Source: Anadara kagoshimensis (Eukaryota > Mollusca > Bivalvia > Arcoida > Arcidae). Taken from it: 64,000 nt of DNA. A program made the position numbers and the translations under genes. The stretch is taken from assembly GCA_021292105.1 (NCBI GenBank), contig CM037868.1, positions 23,421,845 through 23,485,844 of the forward strand, written 5' to 3'. Below, piece by piece: positions 24,873 to 37,208 of the stretch. The first letter of the stretch is position 1, and each line of letters begins with the position of its first letter. The notes below the pieces were generated by a model. That model was not told where the DNA came from, ran no database searches, and saw only the letters and a list, made by a program, of their open reading frames with translations.

Positions 24873-27198
24873 AAATTGTACATTATTTGATGTATTGTGT
24901 ACTGTATAGTTTCCTGAAAGACCGAATTATTTCTGTTGTCACGGCCCTTTTTTATGATATTTACCTTGGAATGACAGCTAGAACCTGCTCTCTTTCCAAA
25001 ATGTGGAAATGTATGAGTTACATGATTTTTCAAAATGGCAGGCAAAACGAGACAAATTCCCTGTGTCTCATTGGAAATTGTCTTGTACAAGTGTCAGACA
25101 GGGATGATGAACTTGTTTGAAAAAAAAAAATTTTAATAGTAACAAGAAGTGTAGGTAACCTGATCAACATGCGGTTATTGATTTGTTGAGAGATTAGTAA
25201 CGCCTGGATGTGGCAAATTCTACATTTTGGAATGGACCAGGTTCTGCTGTTCACCAAAATAAGAGCTGTTGATGACAGAACTAATTTGCTCTACCAAAGT
25301 GATGCCCAAAAATTAAAATTTCTGACAGTTCAAACAACAAACATACACATATTTATAATACAATTTCCATAACTGTCTTATAAAGAAAAGTGTCTTGAAA
25401 CCTAACCTTGAGGCATGTATGACATCATAATGACATCATTAATATGACCCTGTTTCCTATTTTATCAGTAAATTATTTTAAATGCAATTTTTAAAAAATT
25501 CCACAAAACTCAAAGCAACCTCTGGATTTAACCAGATATTTCAACAATTCATTTTGAGATGATCATACCGTATTTCTGTACTTAAGCAATACCTATTAGA
25601 GCCATATGTTGCACATGTTCAGCAAAAAAAAAACCAAACAAACAAAAAAACCCTTTTCCTTCAAAACAGCAAAAAAGACCATCCTCATATGTCATAATTA
25701 ATGTTTTTGAATATCCAGCAAGTCCTACTGGCTTGTAACAAAATCCTAACACAACTTTCATCTGAATAAAATGCTAGTTTGCTTGCGAAATCTGATGGGG
25801 CCTGTAAAACAGGCTCTGTTACTGACCCAAAAGGCTTTTACTGTAACTTTTAAAACCTTAATTATTTGGCGGTTAAAATATTCACTTTATGAGATTTTTG
25901 TTTGGAAATTCTCATTTTGTTTGCTAGCAAGGTTAGAAAATCTGGACCCAGTTGTTCAAGTTTAATTGACGTATCGCCGGCCACGCCCACAATGTTGCCA
26001 CTGGCTGCCATCACGGTATCAAAGCAGCGTCACGGCAACTAATGACATTCTAGTAAATTTGTTTTTTTTGCATTATATCAAATATTTTGTGAATTTTTTG
26101 TTTAAAACAAGAAAAAGTGCATAGAATTTCATCAGATTGAAACAAAATGTTTTAAAACTGTTGATTCAATAATGATAAGTTTTATTGATGTTTTGAATCT
26201 GCACTAATCACCGAAAAAATTAATCAATCTTCGAAGAATTGAACCCTGAAATTATGCAAAATTTAAATTTTGACTAATCAATTAATTAAACTAACCAGGC
26301 TTGGAACACCTGACCCCAGTACACTTGCTTTTTTGAATCTCCATGGAGGCAGGAATTCTATTCTTAAATGTAGATTTTAAGATTTAATTTTCTTTAAGGG
26401 AATCAGTTCAATCCCACATTAATTACCTCCCTTTATGAGTATTTAAAAGCTTTATGTTAAATTTAATTTTTTTTTATTTTATATTAATTTATTTTTTATT
26501 TTGTTCCAGTATTAAATTGTTTATAATGCTTATTGTATATATTAAATATTTAGTACAAAGTCCGTAAGACTGATAAAATGGGGTTCACCAGCGTAACACA
26601 TTGGTTATGTTACCCCATGTTTGTGTGGATCTTGCATTTTCTGCTGCTTAACCAAAGACATAGGGAAGGGTATTAAATTCAAAGTTCCAACTGTCTTACC
26701 ATCTGTCCTTCTTTTTGTCCATCACAGTCTTCTTGTCCATAGTAATTCACCAGGACTATGATTATTATCACTATTTTATAAAACTTGGTGTCCTTTATTG
26801 GCTTGTTTGACTGTATGTAAGAATGCTTTAAAAAATATGATGTTCAAAATTTCTAGCAATTTATTATACATAAAATAATATTCTTTTTATGCATAGTTTT
26901 CATAAATATATATATATTCACAAGCACCTATTATTTTTGTAGCTTAATTTGGTTTCCAAACATTCAACATTGACATTTGAAGTACATTTTATTTTTATAA
27001 CACCGACAATTCCTTTTAAACCCCCCTCTCTCTCTCCATCAAAACAACTTTTTACTAATGTTGATACACATCCTTATCTCTTGTTTTGTAATGCACTAGG
27101 GTATCGGTAAAATCTGGAATTCTGTTAGGAAAATGTAGGAAATTTTGAATGGTGTCAAGTGTCTGAACCATGGATTTGCCTGAGTAAATGATGACAAC
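24873..27198. other. AT-rich noncoding sequence
   Basis: No gene is supported. At 25965-26050 there is a fragment of the repeat 'gacgtatcgccggccacgcc...gcagcgtcacggcaactaat', also seen at 32595-32705 and 51516-51600. Confidence 0.5.
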
Positions 27199-27199
27199 A

Positions 27200-27735
27200 C
27201 ACCAAGATTTTACTCTAGTTTGACGACAAAAAACCAACATTTAAATCTAGTTTGACGACAACAAACCAACATTTAAATTAGTTTGACGACAACAAACCAA
27301 TATTGAAATCTAGTTTGACGACAACAAACCAACATTTAAATCTAGTTTGACGACAAAAAACCAACATTTAAATCTAGTTTGACGACAACGAACCAACATT
27401 TTACTCTAGTTTGACAACAACAAACCAACATTTAAATCTAGTGTGACAACAACAAACCAACATTTAAATCTAGTTTGATGACAACAAACCAACATTTAAA
27501 TATAGTTTGACGACAACAAACCAACATTTTACTCTAGTTTGACAACAACAAACCAACATTTAAATCTAGTTTGACGACAACGAACCAACATTTAAATCTA
27601 GTTTGATGACAACAAACCAACATTTAAATCTAGTTTGACAACAACAAACCAACATTTAAATCTAGTTTGACGACAACAAACCAACATTTAAATCTAGTTT
27701 GACAACAACAAACCAACATTTAAATCTAGTTTGAT
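27200..27735. repeat. 32-bp minisatellite, about 16 units
   Basis: The unit is 'atctagtttgacgacaacaa' followed by 'accaacatttaa'. A sub-variant with 'catttta' in place of 'catttaa' recurs every few units, suggesting higher-order duplication. Confidence 0.9.
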
Positions 27736-28039
27736 CTTTTTTCGTTTTGTTTTCAGTGTTTTCCTTAAGAACTTGCAGCTGGCTGATTTGACTGCCTTAA
27801 ACTCCAAATTGGCTGGTTAAAATTCATAATATTAAAATTAAACGGACATTTCCCCAAAACTTAATTCACAGAATAGTAACTGTCATTAGCTGATTACAAC
27901 ACCTGAATGATTATGACCTTACTTGCCATGAAACTTGTTTTCGGGAAACACCCTCACCCAGGCCTGTTAGATTTGTCAATCTACCTCCTGCTACAATTCT
28001 TAGGAAAATCACTTTGTTTTGTTTTTTGTCACACAACAG

Positions 28040-28312
28040 TATAGGCAAACATCATTGACCTGTCGGCTTGACCTTTGATTTAAATAATCATTATGGATAA
28101 GTAAATTTAAGTAATAGGGATCACACATGTATATTTCGTCCTTATAATGTGAACACTAATCATTGGCAATGTGTATATGTATTATTTAACTGCGTATGTA
28201 TAATATGCATTAACTCCCAATCCTAACACTACCTATGTATTGGGTGGACCCTTCTATATGAATATTCCTAATGAAAGGTCAAACGGACAGGTCAATGTTG
28301 GTTGCCTATAGA
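28040..28312. mobile_element. MITE of the TAGGCAAACAACATTGACC family, copy 2
   Basis: 'tataggcaaacatcattgac' faces 'gtcaatgttggttgcctata', with TA at both outer edges. The interior is noncoding and AT-rich. Confidence 0.75.
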
Positions 28313-28479
28313 TATAATCCTAGTCTAATTGATATATACAATTTATATATAACATGTATAACCCAAGTATATACATGTACTAGTCATGATAGCAATACCA
28401 AAATACTTCATTGACTTATTCCTCTTGATTCCCTGGGGAACAAAGGGCCGCAAAAAATTCTTTAGGCTGTATCTGTGCA

Positions 28480-28640
28480 TTTCTCCACACACCTGTGCTG
28501 TTTTTCCTGTCTCATATAGGGTCAAGATGTTACAGGTCCCTAATCTGGTTGTTGACTTAGTTGTAAGAAGAGTTGTCGGCGCACTGGCTTCCGGAAGGCT
28601 CTCTTCAGCTCGCTTCATATATTCTGCTTGAGAAGACTCC
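28480..28640 (-). mobile_element. LINE endonuclease N-terminal fragment
   Basis: The minus strand encodes 'TRLGTCNILTLYETGKTAQV', resembling the start of the apurinic-type endonuclease of RTE/CR1-like LINEs ('ATWNVRTMYETGK' type). It is then disrupted. Only the extreme 5' part is present. Confidence 0.6.
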
Positions 28641-28799
28641 TCTACAACCATGTCGCTATCTGTTGATGTAATTGCGGTTTCTGTAACAGGACTTTTTTTA
28701 CGGGATAGGGGTGTTAACCATTGCCAACCCTCCTCCTTTGTCCGGGCTTGGGACCGGCTGATTATATCCCGAAGGTATATCCAGGCGGAGTTAAAAATA

Positions 28800-30512
28800 T
28801 ACTTTATTAGATAATATTTATTATATTTATTTTACAGTGGTTTTAAATAGGGTTAGTGTCAAAGGTAATGACTTAGTTTTGGTCCTTTTGGACTTTGTGG
28901 GTTTCCTGTTATGATTAAACATTCCTGCTACATATGTATCTGTAAATCACATTCCATTGCCACCGACATTTGTACAATGTACATGTTCCAAAAAATTTGT
29001 TATTTGTGATTAAAATTTTTAAAAGTGTCATTTAACTCGGACAAAAATATCATTTTTAATTGACGCAAAACAAAAGTATATTGTGAAATACTCTACACTT
29101 ATTTTGAATTTCTATATAAAATGAAACATTTAATTTGTTTTATTTGGCTAGGAACAAAAGTGTATTGTTAGATTGTGTGCACTAGTTTTTGAAATATTTG
29201 TTTTCAAATTTCTGCTTAAAATTGTCATTTGGTAATCATTGTGTGCCTTATTTTATAATATTTACAATATTAATTGACCTTTAAATGAACCCCTTTTTCG
29301 CTCATGACTATGTAATGTAAAACCCAATATCTTGTGGAATATCGTCTTGGCATTCCAACCTCAACCTGTTCTTTTTATCCACTGGCAAACAAAGTTTTGA
29401 GGGAATATAGGATTTGCCCTGTGCATATATACATTTTTCCTTGTCAGTGCTCTAAAACTTTTATTTCCCAACAGAATTTAATAAAACATGATACAAGAGT
29501 TTATGATGGTAATATCTTGGACAAGTTCAAATTTTGTAACTGATATACCTGATTTGACAGAGTTATTGCCCTTTGTTTTTATTGGAATGAAAACTGATGT
29601 TTCTGTCAGAGCTCTAACAGCTTTATTTCTTGGCAAAATTTAATTTAATTGTTACATGGGTTTATAATGGTGATATTTTTGACAAGTTTGTGTTTCGTAC
29701 CTGGTGAACCTGATTTGACAGAGTTTTTGCCCTTTATTACACAATAATCCATTGCGAGGGATTTAGTATCACTTGTGATGCCTTTTTTAAAACAAAGCTA
29801 TTCCATTAAAATTTGTTGGAATCATCAATCTTGAATAAAAAATTATTTTTGTGGTAAATTAATATTTCTGTCATGATAACAATATTTTTTACGATTTAAA
29901 TATAAGAAATAATATTATATTTGATTGTATTCATTGGTTATTAATTAATTGAAATAGAAGAGTAAGTATAACATGATCCTGCCCACTAAAGAAACTCAAA
30001 TAGAATGTTATTTTTTTTAACTACCAAAACACAATTTTAACAAAGAAATCAAGCAAATTTACAAATTAACGCAGTTTTGAATTTTCATAATTTATACTTA
30101 AAATTATATTTGTTGATCATATTAAAAAACAAAAAATGCATGGGATATACAAAATAATTTAATAATTGATTAATTTACAGAATTATACTAAGGTAAAGAA
30201 TGTTTTTGCTTGTTGTTAAGGAAGTTTAAAGGTACATTGGTTGACAATAAATGTTCTACTACAAAACTTTGATAATTGAAACAAAAGTTTTCAAGAATTT
30301 CTGTCATTTATGATCACTTGATACACATGGCTCATGTTTATAATTAATAAGACCTGTAGATTTTAATGCAGTTCATGTATCCATTCATTTTTGTATAACT
30401 AAACTAAAATTATGTAATTTAAGCTTGCTACTGGTTGAGTGATGTGGAACTCTTCAGTGATATAATGTAAAAAAGTTAATATGTACTGACTGACCTTAAC
30501 AACCTTATTTTG
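28800..30512. other. AT-rich noncoding sequence
   Basis: No gene, RNA or clear repeat boundary is visible. A phrase of the type 'gtttataatggtgatatttt / gacaagtt' occurs twice (about 29500 and 29665), hinting at an old local duplication of about 170 bp. Confidence 0.4.
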
Positions 30513-30738
30513 TTATAAGCAAACAACATTGATTTGTCTGCTTGACCTTTAATTTAAATATTTGTTATGGACCTAGTGCATTTATGTATAGGAAACATCA
30601 GAATTTATTTTGTCTACATAAGTGGGAAATGCATTCATTGTGTATGTGGTACCTGTGAATCCAAACATTACCCAAGGGTTATAAATGAATATCTATAATA
30701 AAAGTTCAAGCAGACAGGTCAGTATTTTTGCCTATATA
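30513..30738. mobile_element. MITE of the TAGGCAAACAACATTGACC family, copy 3
   Basis: A more diverged copy: 'aagcaaacaacattgatttg' at the left and 'tttttgcctata' at the right. Confidence 0.65.
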
Positions 30739-31071
30739 AAAAAAAAAAAATCAAAAACCCTACACCTGGATCATCCAAACATGCTGAGCATGGCTGGGTG
30801 TATCTACTGGCATTAAATGACAGAAATTCTAGAAAACTGTGATAATATTTAAGGTTGTGGGTTTGAATCTCATGTTATTAAACAACTGGTCCTTGATGTT
30901 ATCAGTTTTTGTTAAGTGCTTTGAGGGATATTTTTGTTGCAATGTCTGCTCAGTGGCATGTGTAGTCCCAGGGTTTATAGTGTATAGAAGGGTCAGAGAG
31001 GCAATTAGCTATTTAGCATGAAGACTTCAAGATGCAGCTACATGATAACCTGCCGATGACCAATCAATATC

Positions 31072-31073
<2 letters not shown>

Positions 31074-31107
<34 letters not shown>
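31074..31107. repeat. (GT)n microsatellite
   Basis: About 16 uninterrupted GT units. Confidence 0.95.
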
Positions 31108-31109
<2 letters not shown>

Positions 31110-31209
31110 AGATGTTTAGGATTAAGACTTGATTTGATTAAAGAATTCCTTGCTTAATCATTGACTGTCAATCAAAATTGGTACCAAAACAATTTGTTGT
31201 TGAAAATCT

Positions 31210-31463
31210 ATACTGTAAATCACTTAATTTTCGCGAGCACTTTATTTTCGCGATATTCGCGACTCGGTAACAATTCGCGAAAATTAAGTGTCGTGAAATT
31301 AAAGTGATTTTTGATAAAGTTAAATCGAAGTGACATAATATATAGCAAATAAATTTAATTAGGGGTTACCTTTGGGGAAATCACGAAAATTTCATGTCGC
31401 GAAATAGGTTTTGTTATGGATTCGCGAAAAAATAGTGCCGCGAAATTAAAGTGATTTACAGTA
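31210..31463. mobile_element. MITE with TTCGCG-rich inverted ends
   Basis: The left end 'tactgtaaatcacttaattt' pairs with the right end 'attaaagtgatttacagta'. TA flanks both. Multiple 'ttcgcga' motifs face each other inside. It is noncoding, 250 bp. Confidence 0.7.
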
Positions 31464-31739
31464 CTTAATATTCATTTGTTTATTACAGTTACCATGGTTA
31501 CAGTTTTGTTGTAATTTTTCACTATTTTTAGCTTGTTATAAATTATTATACTCTCAAAAGTCCATGGATACTGAAAGTTTGATACTCTTTATAAACTCTT
31601 TACACACTTCTAGTATAATGGACTTCTGTTACTCTATATTAATTATTGTAAAAATGTTGTTATTAAAATACATTCATATTTATTTCATTATATTTTTTGT
31701 TTTTTTTTATTTTTATTCCCCCCCCCCCCAAACTAGTTT

Positions 31740-31965
31740 GAGGGTGGTATATAGGAATCACCATGTCTGTCTGTCCGTCTGTCTTTCCATCCGTGTAAAA
31801 TTGTGTCCAGGACATATCTCATAACTGCTTTGGACAACGGTCATAAAACTTCACACGAATAATCTTCATGGTCTAAAGGTGTGTCATATATTAAAGGTCA
31901 CGGGTAAACTTTTAAGGTTGGGGGTGTGTGTGTGTGTGTGTGTGTGGGGGGGGGGGGGGGGTTAT
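31740..31965. repeat. Dispersed repeat with CTGTCTGTCCGTCTGTC tract, (GT)n and G run
   Basis: 'ctgtctgtccgtctgtcttt' is followed by 'cataactgctttggac' and 'ggtgtgtcatatattaaagg', then a (GT)11-like tract and a run of about 17 G. I recognise this as a common dispersed layout but cannot assign a family. Confidence 0.45.
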
Positions 31966-32070
31966 TTGGCTCTCAAGAGACAGTATAAACTATACAGGGC
32001 TTTGGCAGGTTACACGGCCCCATGTACCCCGTCAAAGATGTATGTGCCCTTTGCCCTGTATAACGTTTTT

Positions 32071-32315
32071 GTCACCCTTCAAAGCGTAACCAGTTGGATC
32101 TTTTTAACTTCCATTTCGTATTTTGTGTGACTTGCGTACGTCGTCGCCATGTTTATTTACTGTAACTAGACGTCAGCGATGTAAGAGTTACTCCCCTTTT
32201 ACCGCTAAACGTCGCGTGCGTTCATGTACCCCGGCAGATTTCCGAACATAGTTTCATGTACCCCGGCAAGTTAACCAATCGCTATGCGAGAAATTTCTTT
32301 GAAGGGTGACAATTC
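32071..32315. mobile_element. Possible MITE with GTCACCCTTCAAAG ends
   Basis: 'gtcacccttcaaag' at 32071 is inverted as 'tttgaagggtgac' at 32298-32310. The interior contains two 'catgtaccccggca' repeats. No clear target duplication. Confidence 0.45.
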
Positions 32316-32331
32316 AGGTTAGTATTATATT

Positions 32332-32472
32332 TAAGGAATGACATTTACTTTGACTATACTGCATGGAGTTATGCAGTAGAATGGACTGTCCGAAAGCTTT
32401 CATGGTCATTTGAGACAGTCCATTCTACTGCATAACTCCATGCAATACAGTCAAAGTAAATGTCATTCCTTA
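32332..32472. mobile_element. Near-perfect 59-bp hairpin (foldback MITE)
   Basis: The left arm 32332-32390 starts 'taaggaatgacatttacttt'. The right arm 32414-32472 is its complement with about two mismatches, around a 23-bp loop. Such high arm identity suggests recent origin or ongoing arm conversion. Confidence 0.85.
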
Positions 32473-32594
32473 TATTTACAATCATTTGTAACTTTTTCAA
32501 ATAAATACAAAATATAAACTGACATTTTAACACTTTTCATAAAAGAAAAACAACTATAACTACCTCGTTAAAAATTGACTGTTCCAACTGTCGG

Positions 32595-32705
32595 CATCAT
32601 TGACGTATCGCCGGTCACGCCCACAATGTTCCGACAAAGACTGACATCACGGTACCAAAGCAGCGTCACGGCAACTAATGACGTACTAGTATCAGTGACG
32701 TCATT
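32595..32705. repeat. Dispersed repeat (GCCGGTCACGCC...CACGGCAACTAATGACG)
   Basis: It shares 'gacgtatcgccggtcacgcc', 'atgttccgac' and 'agcgtcacggcaactaatga' with 25965-26050 and with the MITE at 51516-51711. The minus strand happens to be open ('TSLVAVTLLWYRD'), which can be mistaken for protein. Confidence 0.65.
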
Positions 32706-32939
32706 AAATGGTACAATTCCCTGCTCGCGTGCTCCATTCAACTGCATCAAGTCATGAAGTAGAATCGAGGCCAAACACTGCATTGAAGCAAAAACAATGT
32801 GATTGTAAATATTTGCAAATACAGTAGACTACCATTACCATGCACGGTGAAATCATTAGTTTCCCTGGTGTCCAAATTTTCGTTGTTTTTCATGGATACC
32901 CTACCCTGCCCCACAATTTTTCATGTCAACGAAACATTA

Positions 32940-33136
32940 CACTGTAAACCGCCTTATTTTAGCAAACTTTCTTAACATAAGTAATTAACGCAGTTTTATT
33001 TTAGCACACAAACGTTTTGCATAAACTCCAAAAACAGAATTATAGGTAATGTTTGCGCAGTTTTATTTTAGCGGAAAGATCTAACTGCTAAAAGCGCTTG
33101 AATAAAACTGCTGCTAAAATTTCAGTGTTTACAGTA
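32940..33136. mobile_element. MITE with ACTGTAAACCGCC ends
   Basis: 'actgtaaacc' at the left is inverted as 'gtgtttacagt' at the right. Internally it carries repeated 'gcagttttattttagc'. It is similar in design to the element at 31210. Confidence 0.55.
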
Positions 33137-33824
33137 CATTACAAACATACCTTAAACTGAAACTGAAAGCCAAAAATTAACATCCCGACAATATTTTTCC
33201 CAGAGCCACGAAATTTGGACAACCCGAAAATAATGACTCCACAGTATTCACTTTATAATTAACTTAAATCATCACCCTTACAGTACGAATATGTAATATA
33301 TAATTATGTATTCTGAGACGGGTAATGCATTTGGTTACATATGTACATTTGGAATAAATTTTTGGAATATATTTCGGAATCTAGTAACATTGCGACGGGA
33401 TGCATCCAATAATTTGTGCAGTCTGGCGAACTGATCTCGTAATACAATAAAAAGTAGTCCAGGAAGTTTGCGTCCTACCATGTAAAATCATAACTTTTTA
33501 TGAAATAAACAGCAATGGCAGGTGGATTTAACTAATTCTTTATGAAATCTACGGTAATTTGAATTTATTTTAAAGGGTATAATAAAGTATTTTGGTGTTC
33601 CGGTAAAACCTTTGCCAGATTATGATCTGAGCGAGTGAGATTTGAACCTAGTCAGGTGCTGTCATATCGATTCAGAGGCAAGCAGCTTAAGATTAAACTA
33701 GATCATAATGATTGCAATGAGTAAATGGTATTAGAGAGCCCCACACTGAAAGCTCAGGTGAGCTTTTGCAATGTTTGACATTCTATAATCTGCGTTGCTT
33801 TTTCCTTTATCCGTGGTCACTACA

Positions 33825-34115
33825 GTAGATTAGTTGGTAGAGTTCTCGCTCCGCATGTGAAAGGTCGTGGGTTCAAACCAAGACTTGAAAAAAGATATTG
33901 ACTATTGTTTTGCCAAGCAGTCGGCATTTAGAAATGAAAGTCACGTGGTCCTTCAGAAAAGACCTTAAAAACAGATGCCCCGTGTTACGCTGTAAAAGAA
34001 CCCTCTCTGCATATTTCCCTGAGAGCACTGAAATTTAAAATGTTTTACTACGTCACCTATAGCCGATGACATCTTGATATAAGTTAAATATTCATGGCAT
34101 GTCAAACCTCAAACC
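33825..34115 (+). mobile_element. SINE family A, degenerate
   Basis: 'agttggtagagttctcgctc' and 'gtcgtgggttcaaaccaaga' form the tRNA-like head. The body contains 'gccaagcagtcggcattt' and ends near 'caatcaatcaatc'. Confidence 0.7.
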
Positions 34116-34476
34116 TCAAATTCAATCAATCAATCTTTTTTCCTATAACATTTTACATCTTAATCATTTCCTGCAAAACTAACGTAACGAGATCCCGCAG
34201 AATACTGTATTTACCTACAGTAGAATATAGTTTACACAAGACAGAAACAGAAAGCAGTCGGCGATTATCTTCTGCAAAGTGATGGGAAATGGAACTTTTC
34301 AACCACTGAAATGATTAATTGTTTAAATATTTATGATTAAAAAGTGTTAAGAAAAACATTTGAGCAGCCTTAGGCACAAGAGTTAGAAAGATACTGAATA
34401 TAACGGCAACGGTTCATTGCTTTGTCCATACAATTTGTAGTTCATTATTGTTATAAAATCCTCCCCCGGTCTCATC

Positions 34477-35618
34477 TTAGCTATGCTCTTGGTCATGATC
34501 ACATCCGATCTTACCCGTAGCCGCGTAAGCAGAAGCAGCCTCTGCATAGGATCTACCATTTACACTGCTAATCTCGTTTGAGTATATCCGTTGTCTCTTT
34601 GAAGCTCTGTTGCAGTCATTATCCCTTTGATTGTTTATTGGTGTGAAACGATCCGAACTGTTTTGCATCCTATTATCGGGGACAAATGAGATGGATCTGT
34701 CGTCCTCCACGTTTGCTACCTCATCGGGTCTATCATGTTGTAGCTCAGGGTCCACGTAAAGCTTTCCATTAATATAAAGCTCAGGAACGCTCTGTTGTTC
34801 CAGTCCCTTGCCCTTGTCCGGAGAACAGGGTATAGTTCCCATCGGTTACTTTCAATTTCTGGTGGAGATTGCTCGCTGAGTCTATACCTTGTACCAACTA
34901 GATGTTTCGCGTTTTTTGCATTAGCTCTCGTTGTTTAAAGCGGCTGAATTGCGCAACAATTAGGCATGGCCTATCGTTAAAACGCCTCCCGAAACGATGA
35001 ACATTTTCAAACTCAATATCATCAGCAATATCCAATTGCTCCTGTATAAACTTTTTAATAAGCGCCTCTGAATCCTCTTGTTGATGTGGAACATAAGGTT
35101 CTTCGGGGATGCCAGAAAAAACTAAATTATGTCTCATTGTACGCGCCTGCAACTGGAGGAGCTTATCTCTGAGTTCACCATTTTCGTATTGCAAATCAGA
35201 AACAGAATATTTCAAATCTGCTACCTCTGAACTTTCTTTATTAAATTTTTATCTGTATTTTCAGTCCACGCATTTCCATGTCGTTCATAGCACATGCTGT
35301 TTTTATTTCATTACATTTTAGATCATTGTTTTCACATAGTTTAACTTGTTGCGCTACTATTCGAACCGATGATTCCACATCTTCAACCCTTCGAGATACA
35401 TTGGACAATCGTCCATCAATACTGTTTAAACGACCATCAATACTGTTTAAACGGCCATCAATACTATCTAATCTGGTCAGTTTCATTTCTATGTTCTGTA
35501 ACCGATTCATCATTTCATTAAGACAGTGACTTAAATCAAAAGAAACGTGTTTGTGATGTGTATTTGGTTGTTCGTTTACACTTGGTCTGGCTGACGAAGT
35601 GTTACTTAGAGTGGACAT
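34477..35618 (-). pseudogene. LINE ORF1-type protein, frameshifted
   Basis: Three collinear segments on the minus strand (35618-35241, 35215-34898, 34842-34477) form one decayed protein. The N-terminal part has a coiled coil with a repeated 'RLNSIDG' heptad-like unit. The central part, 'ARTMRHNLVFSGIPEE' through 'FENVHRFGRRFNDRPC' to 'FKQREL', has the RNA-binding layout of L1-like ORF1 proteins, and 'ELYINGKLYVDP' follows. Two or more frame changes (near 35245 and between 34897 and 34800) make it non-functional. No RT-bearing ORF2 follows it downstream. Confidence 0.75.
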
Positions 35619-35784
35619 TTAAGGAAATATCACAGAATGGGCTCCTGTGATAACTTGGCTACTAGCACTAATACCATCCATCATTACAGATCAGACAAAA
35701 TAATATGTAAATACTATATCAATAGGCAGGTGGTAGACGAAACACGTTTATTAACTCACGTGTATATGTATGCATGTATATATG

Positions 35785-35890
35785 TAAGTCAAACCTGTCT
35801 ATAAAGGCCACCCAAGGAAACCAGTAAAAGTGACCTCTATGGGTAAGTGGGGTTTATATACAGGTTTAAATAATATGAATAAAGAACAAT
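35785..35890. repeat. MITE-like repeat (AAACCTGTCTATAAAGGCCACC)
   Basis: 'tcaaacctgtctataaaggc' faces 'ttatatacaggttta'. It is related to the piece at about 7425-7600. Confidence 0.5.
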
Positions 35891-35899
35891 TTGGATACA

Positions 35900-35904
<5 letters not shown>

Positions 35905-35985
<81 letters not shown>
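35905..35985. repeat. (CA)n(TA)n compound microsatellite
   Basis: About 20 CA units run directly into about 20 TA units. Confidence 0.95.
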
Positions 35986-35986
<1 letters not shown>

Positions 35987-36539
35987 TGAAAATCAATTCA
36001 ACCCAAATAGGGAACAATAGGACTTAACTTAAGCTTGGGGTATAGTTTATTCCAGAAAAGAAGGTAAAAGAAGAATTAAAAACTACATTATCAGAGTTTC
36101 AAAGAACTTTGGACATTATGCATCTATGCATACGCATAACGATGCAAAAGATGGCATAAAAGAACATATTTTTGCCATCATTTTGCCATCTTTACACCAT
36201 CTTTATGCATGGATAAAGACATGTTATCGTGCTGCGTACGAGACTCTAAATTTTTGATCTTATCAATTTTGTGATGACGGCTTTTTTGAAGACCTTAATA
36301 AGCGTAGGCTTGCAATATCCTCGGGTCCAGTTCCAACCCGATGTGAAAAATCCAAAATGGAACAGAAAATAACTTTACACCTTTGATAGAGTCAGCACAA
36401 CTACGAACAAGTTACAAGTCAGTAATGAAATAGACAAACAAGATAAGATACATACACACATATAATTCCATGATTTGTATAAATACGGGTAATGGTTATA
36501 GTATTATCATATATAGTATATCATATATATATTATATAT

Positions 36540-36850
36540 ATCCTAGGCTTATCAAGGCCCTCAAAAAGTTTTATGGCCGTCATCACAGTATTGTTGATAA
36601 GTTTGATGTCTCTGTGTCCAGGATTGCCTTGGATATATTTGACGTCTCATAGTTCCATGTTCCTTTCACACAATTTTGATTACACACGTGACGGGTGTAG
36701 CTAGCTAAACAGGAGGTGCTTACCCTTCCGGAGCACCCGGCCTCACTTCCCTGGTGGAAGTTCACGTGTCTAACCTAACTTGTCAGTTCCAAAGTTTTTA
36801 CTTTGCTTCTGGATTGTGATTCGGAAATGGATAAGTATGTTTGTTTTTGA
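36540..36850 (+). mobile_element. Retroelement 3' end remnant
   Basis: Encodes 'PRLIKALKKFYGRHHSIVDK' and onward to the 'DIFDVS' stop, then the full tail with 'aacaggaggtgcttaccctt' and 'ttctggattgtgattcgg'. This is one of the best-preserved tails. Confidence 0.75.
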
Positions 36851-36978
36851 TACATTGTCATTTTTAGCATTGAATGATAAATTCAAAAATGGTATATGAC
36901 AGTAATATGAACCATACCTCCTTTTTATACATTATCATTGGTCCATAAAAAGTTAATTTACATACATACAGTAAAAGG

Positions 36979-37208
36979 TATAGGCAAACAACATTGATCT
37001 GTCCGCTTGACCTTCCTTTAGGAATATTGATATAGGAGGCTCCACTCAATACATGGGTAGTGTTAAGATTCGCAGTTAATACATTGCCCATGAGTGGTCA
37101 CACCATATAGACGAAGTTTACACGCGTGATCCCTATTCCTAAATCAAATCGTCCATAATGAATATTTAAATCAAAGGTCAAGCGGACATGTCAATGTTGT
37201 TTGCCTAT
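36979..37208. mobile_element. MITE of the TAGGCAAACAACATTGACC family, copy 4
   Basis: 'tataggcaaacaacattgat' faces 'atgttgtttgcctat'. The interior resembles copy 1 closely ('agacgaagtttac', 'gcgtgat'). Confidence 0.75.
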
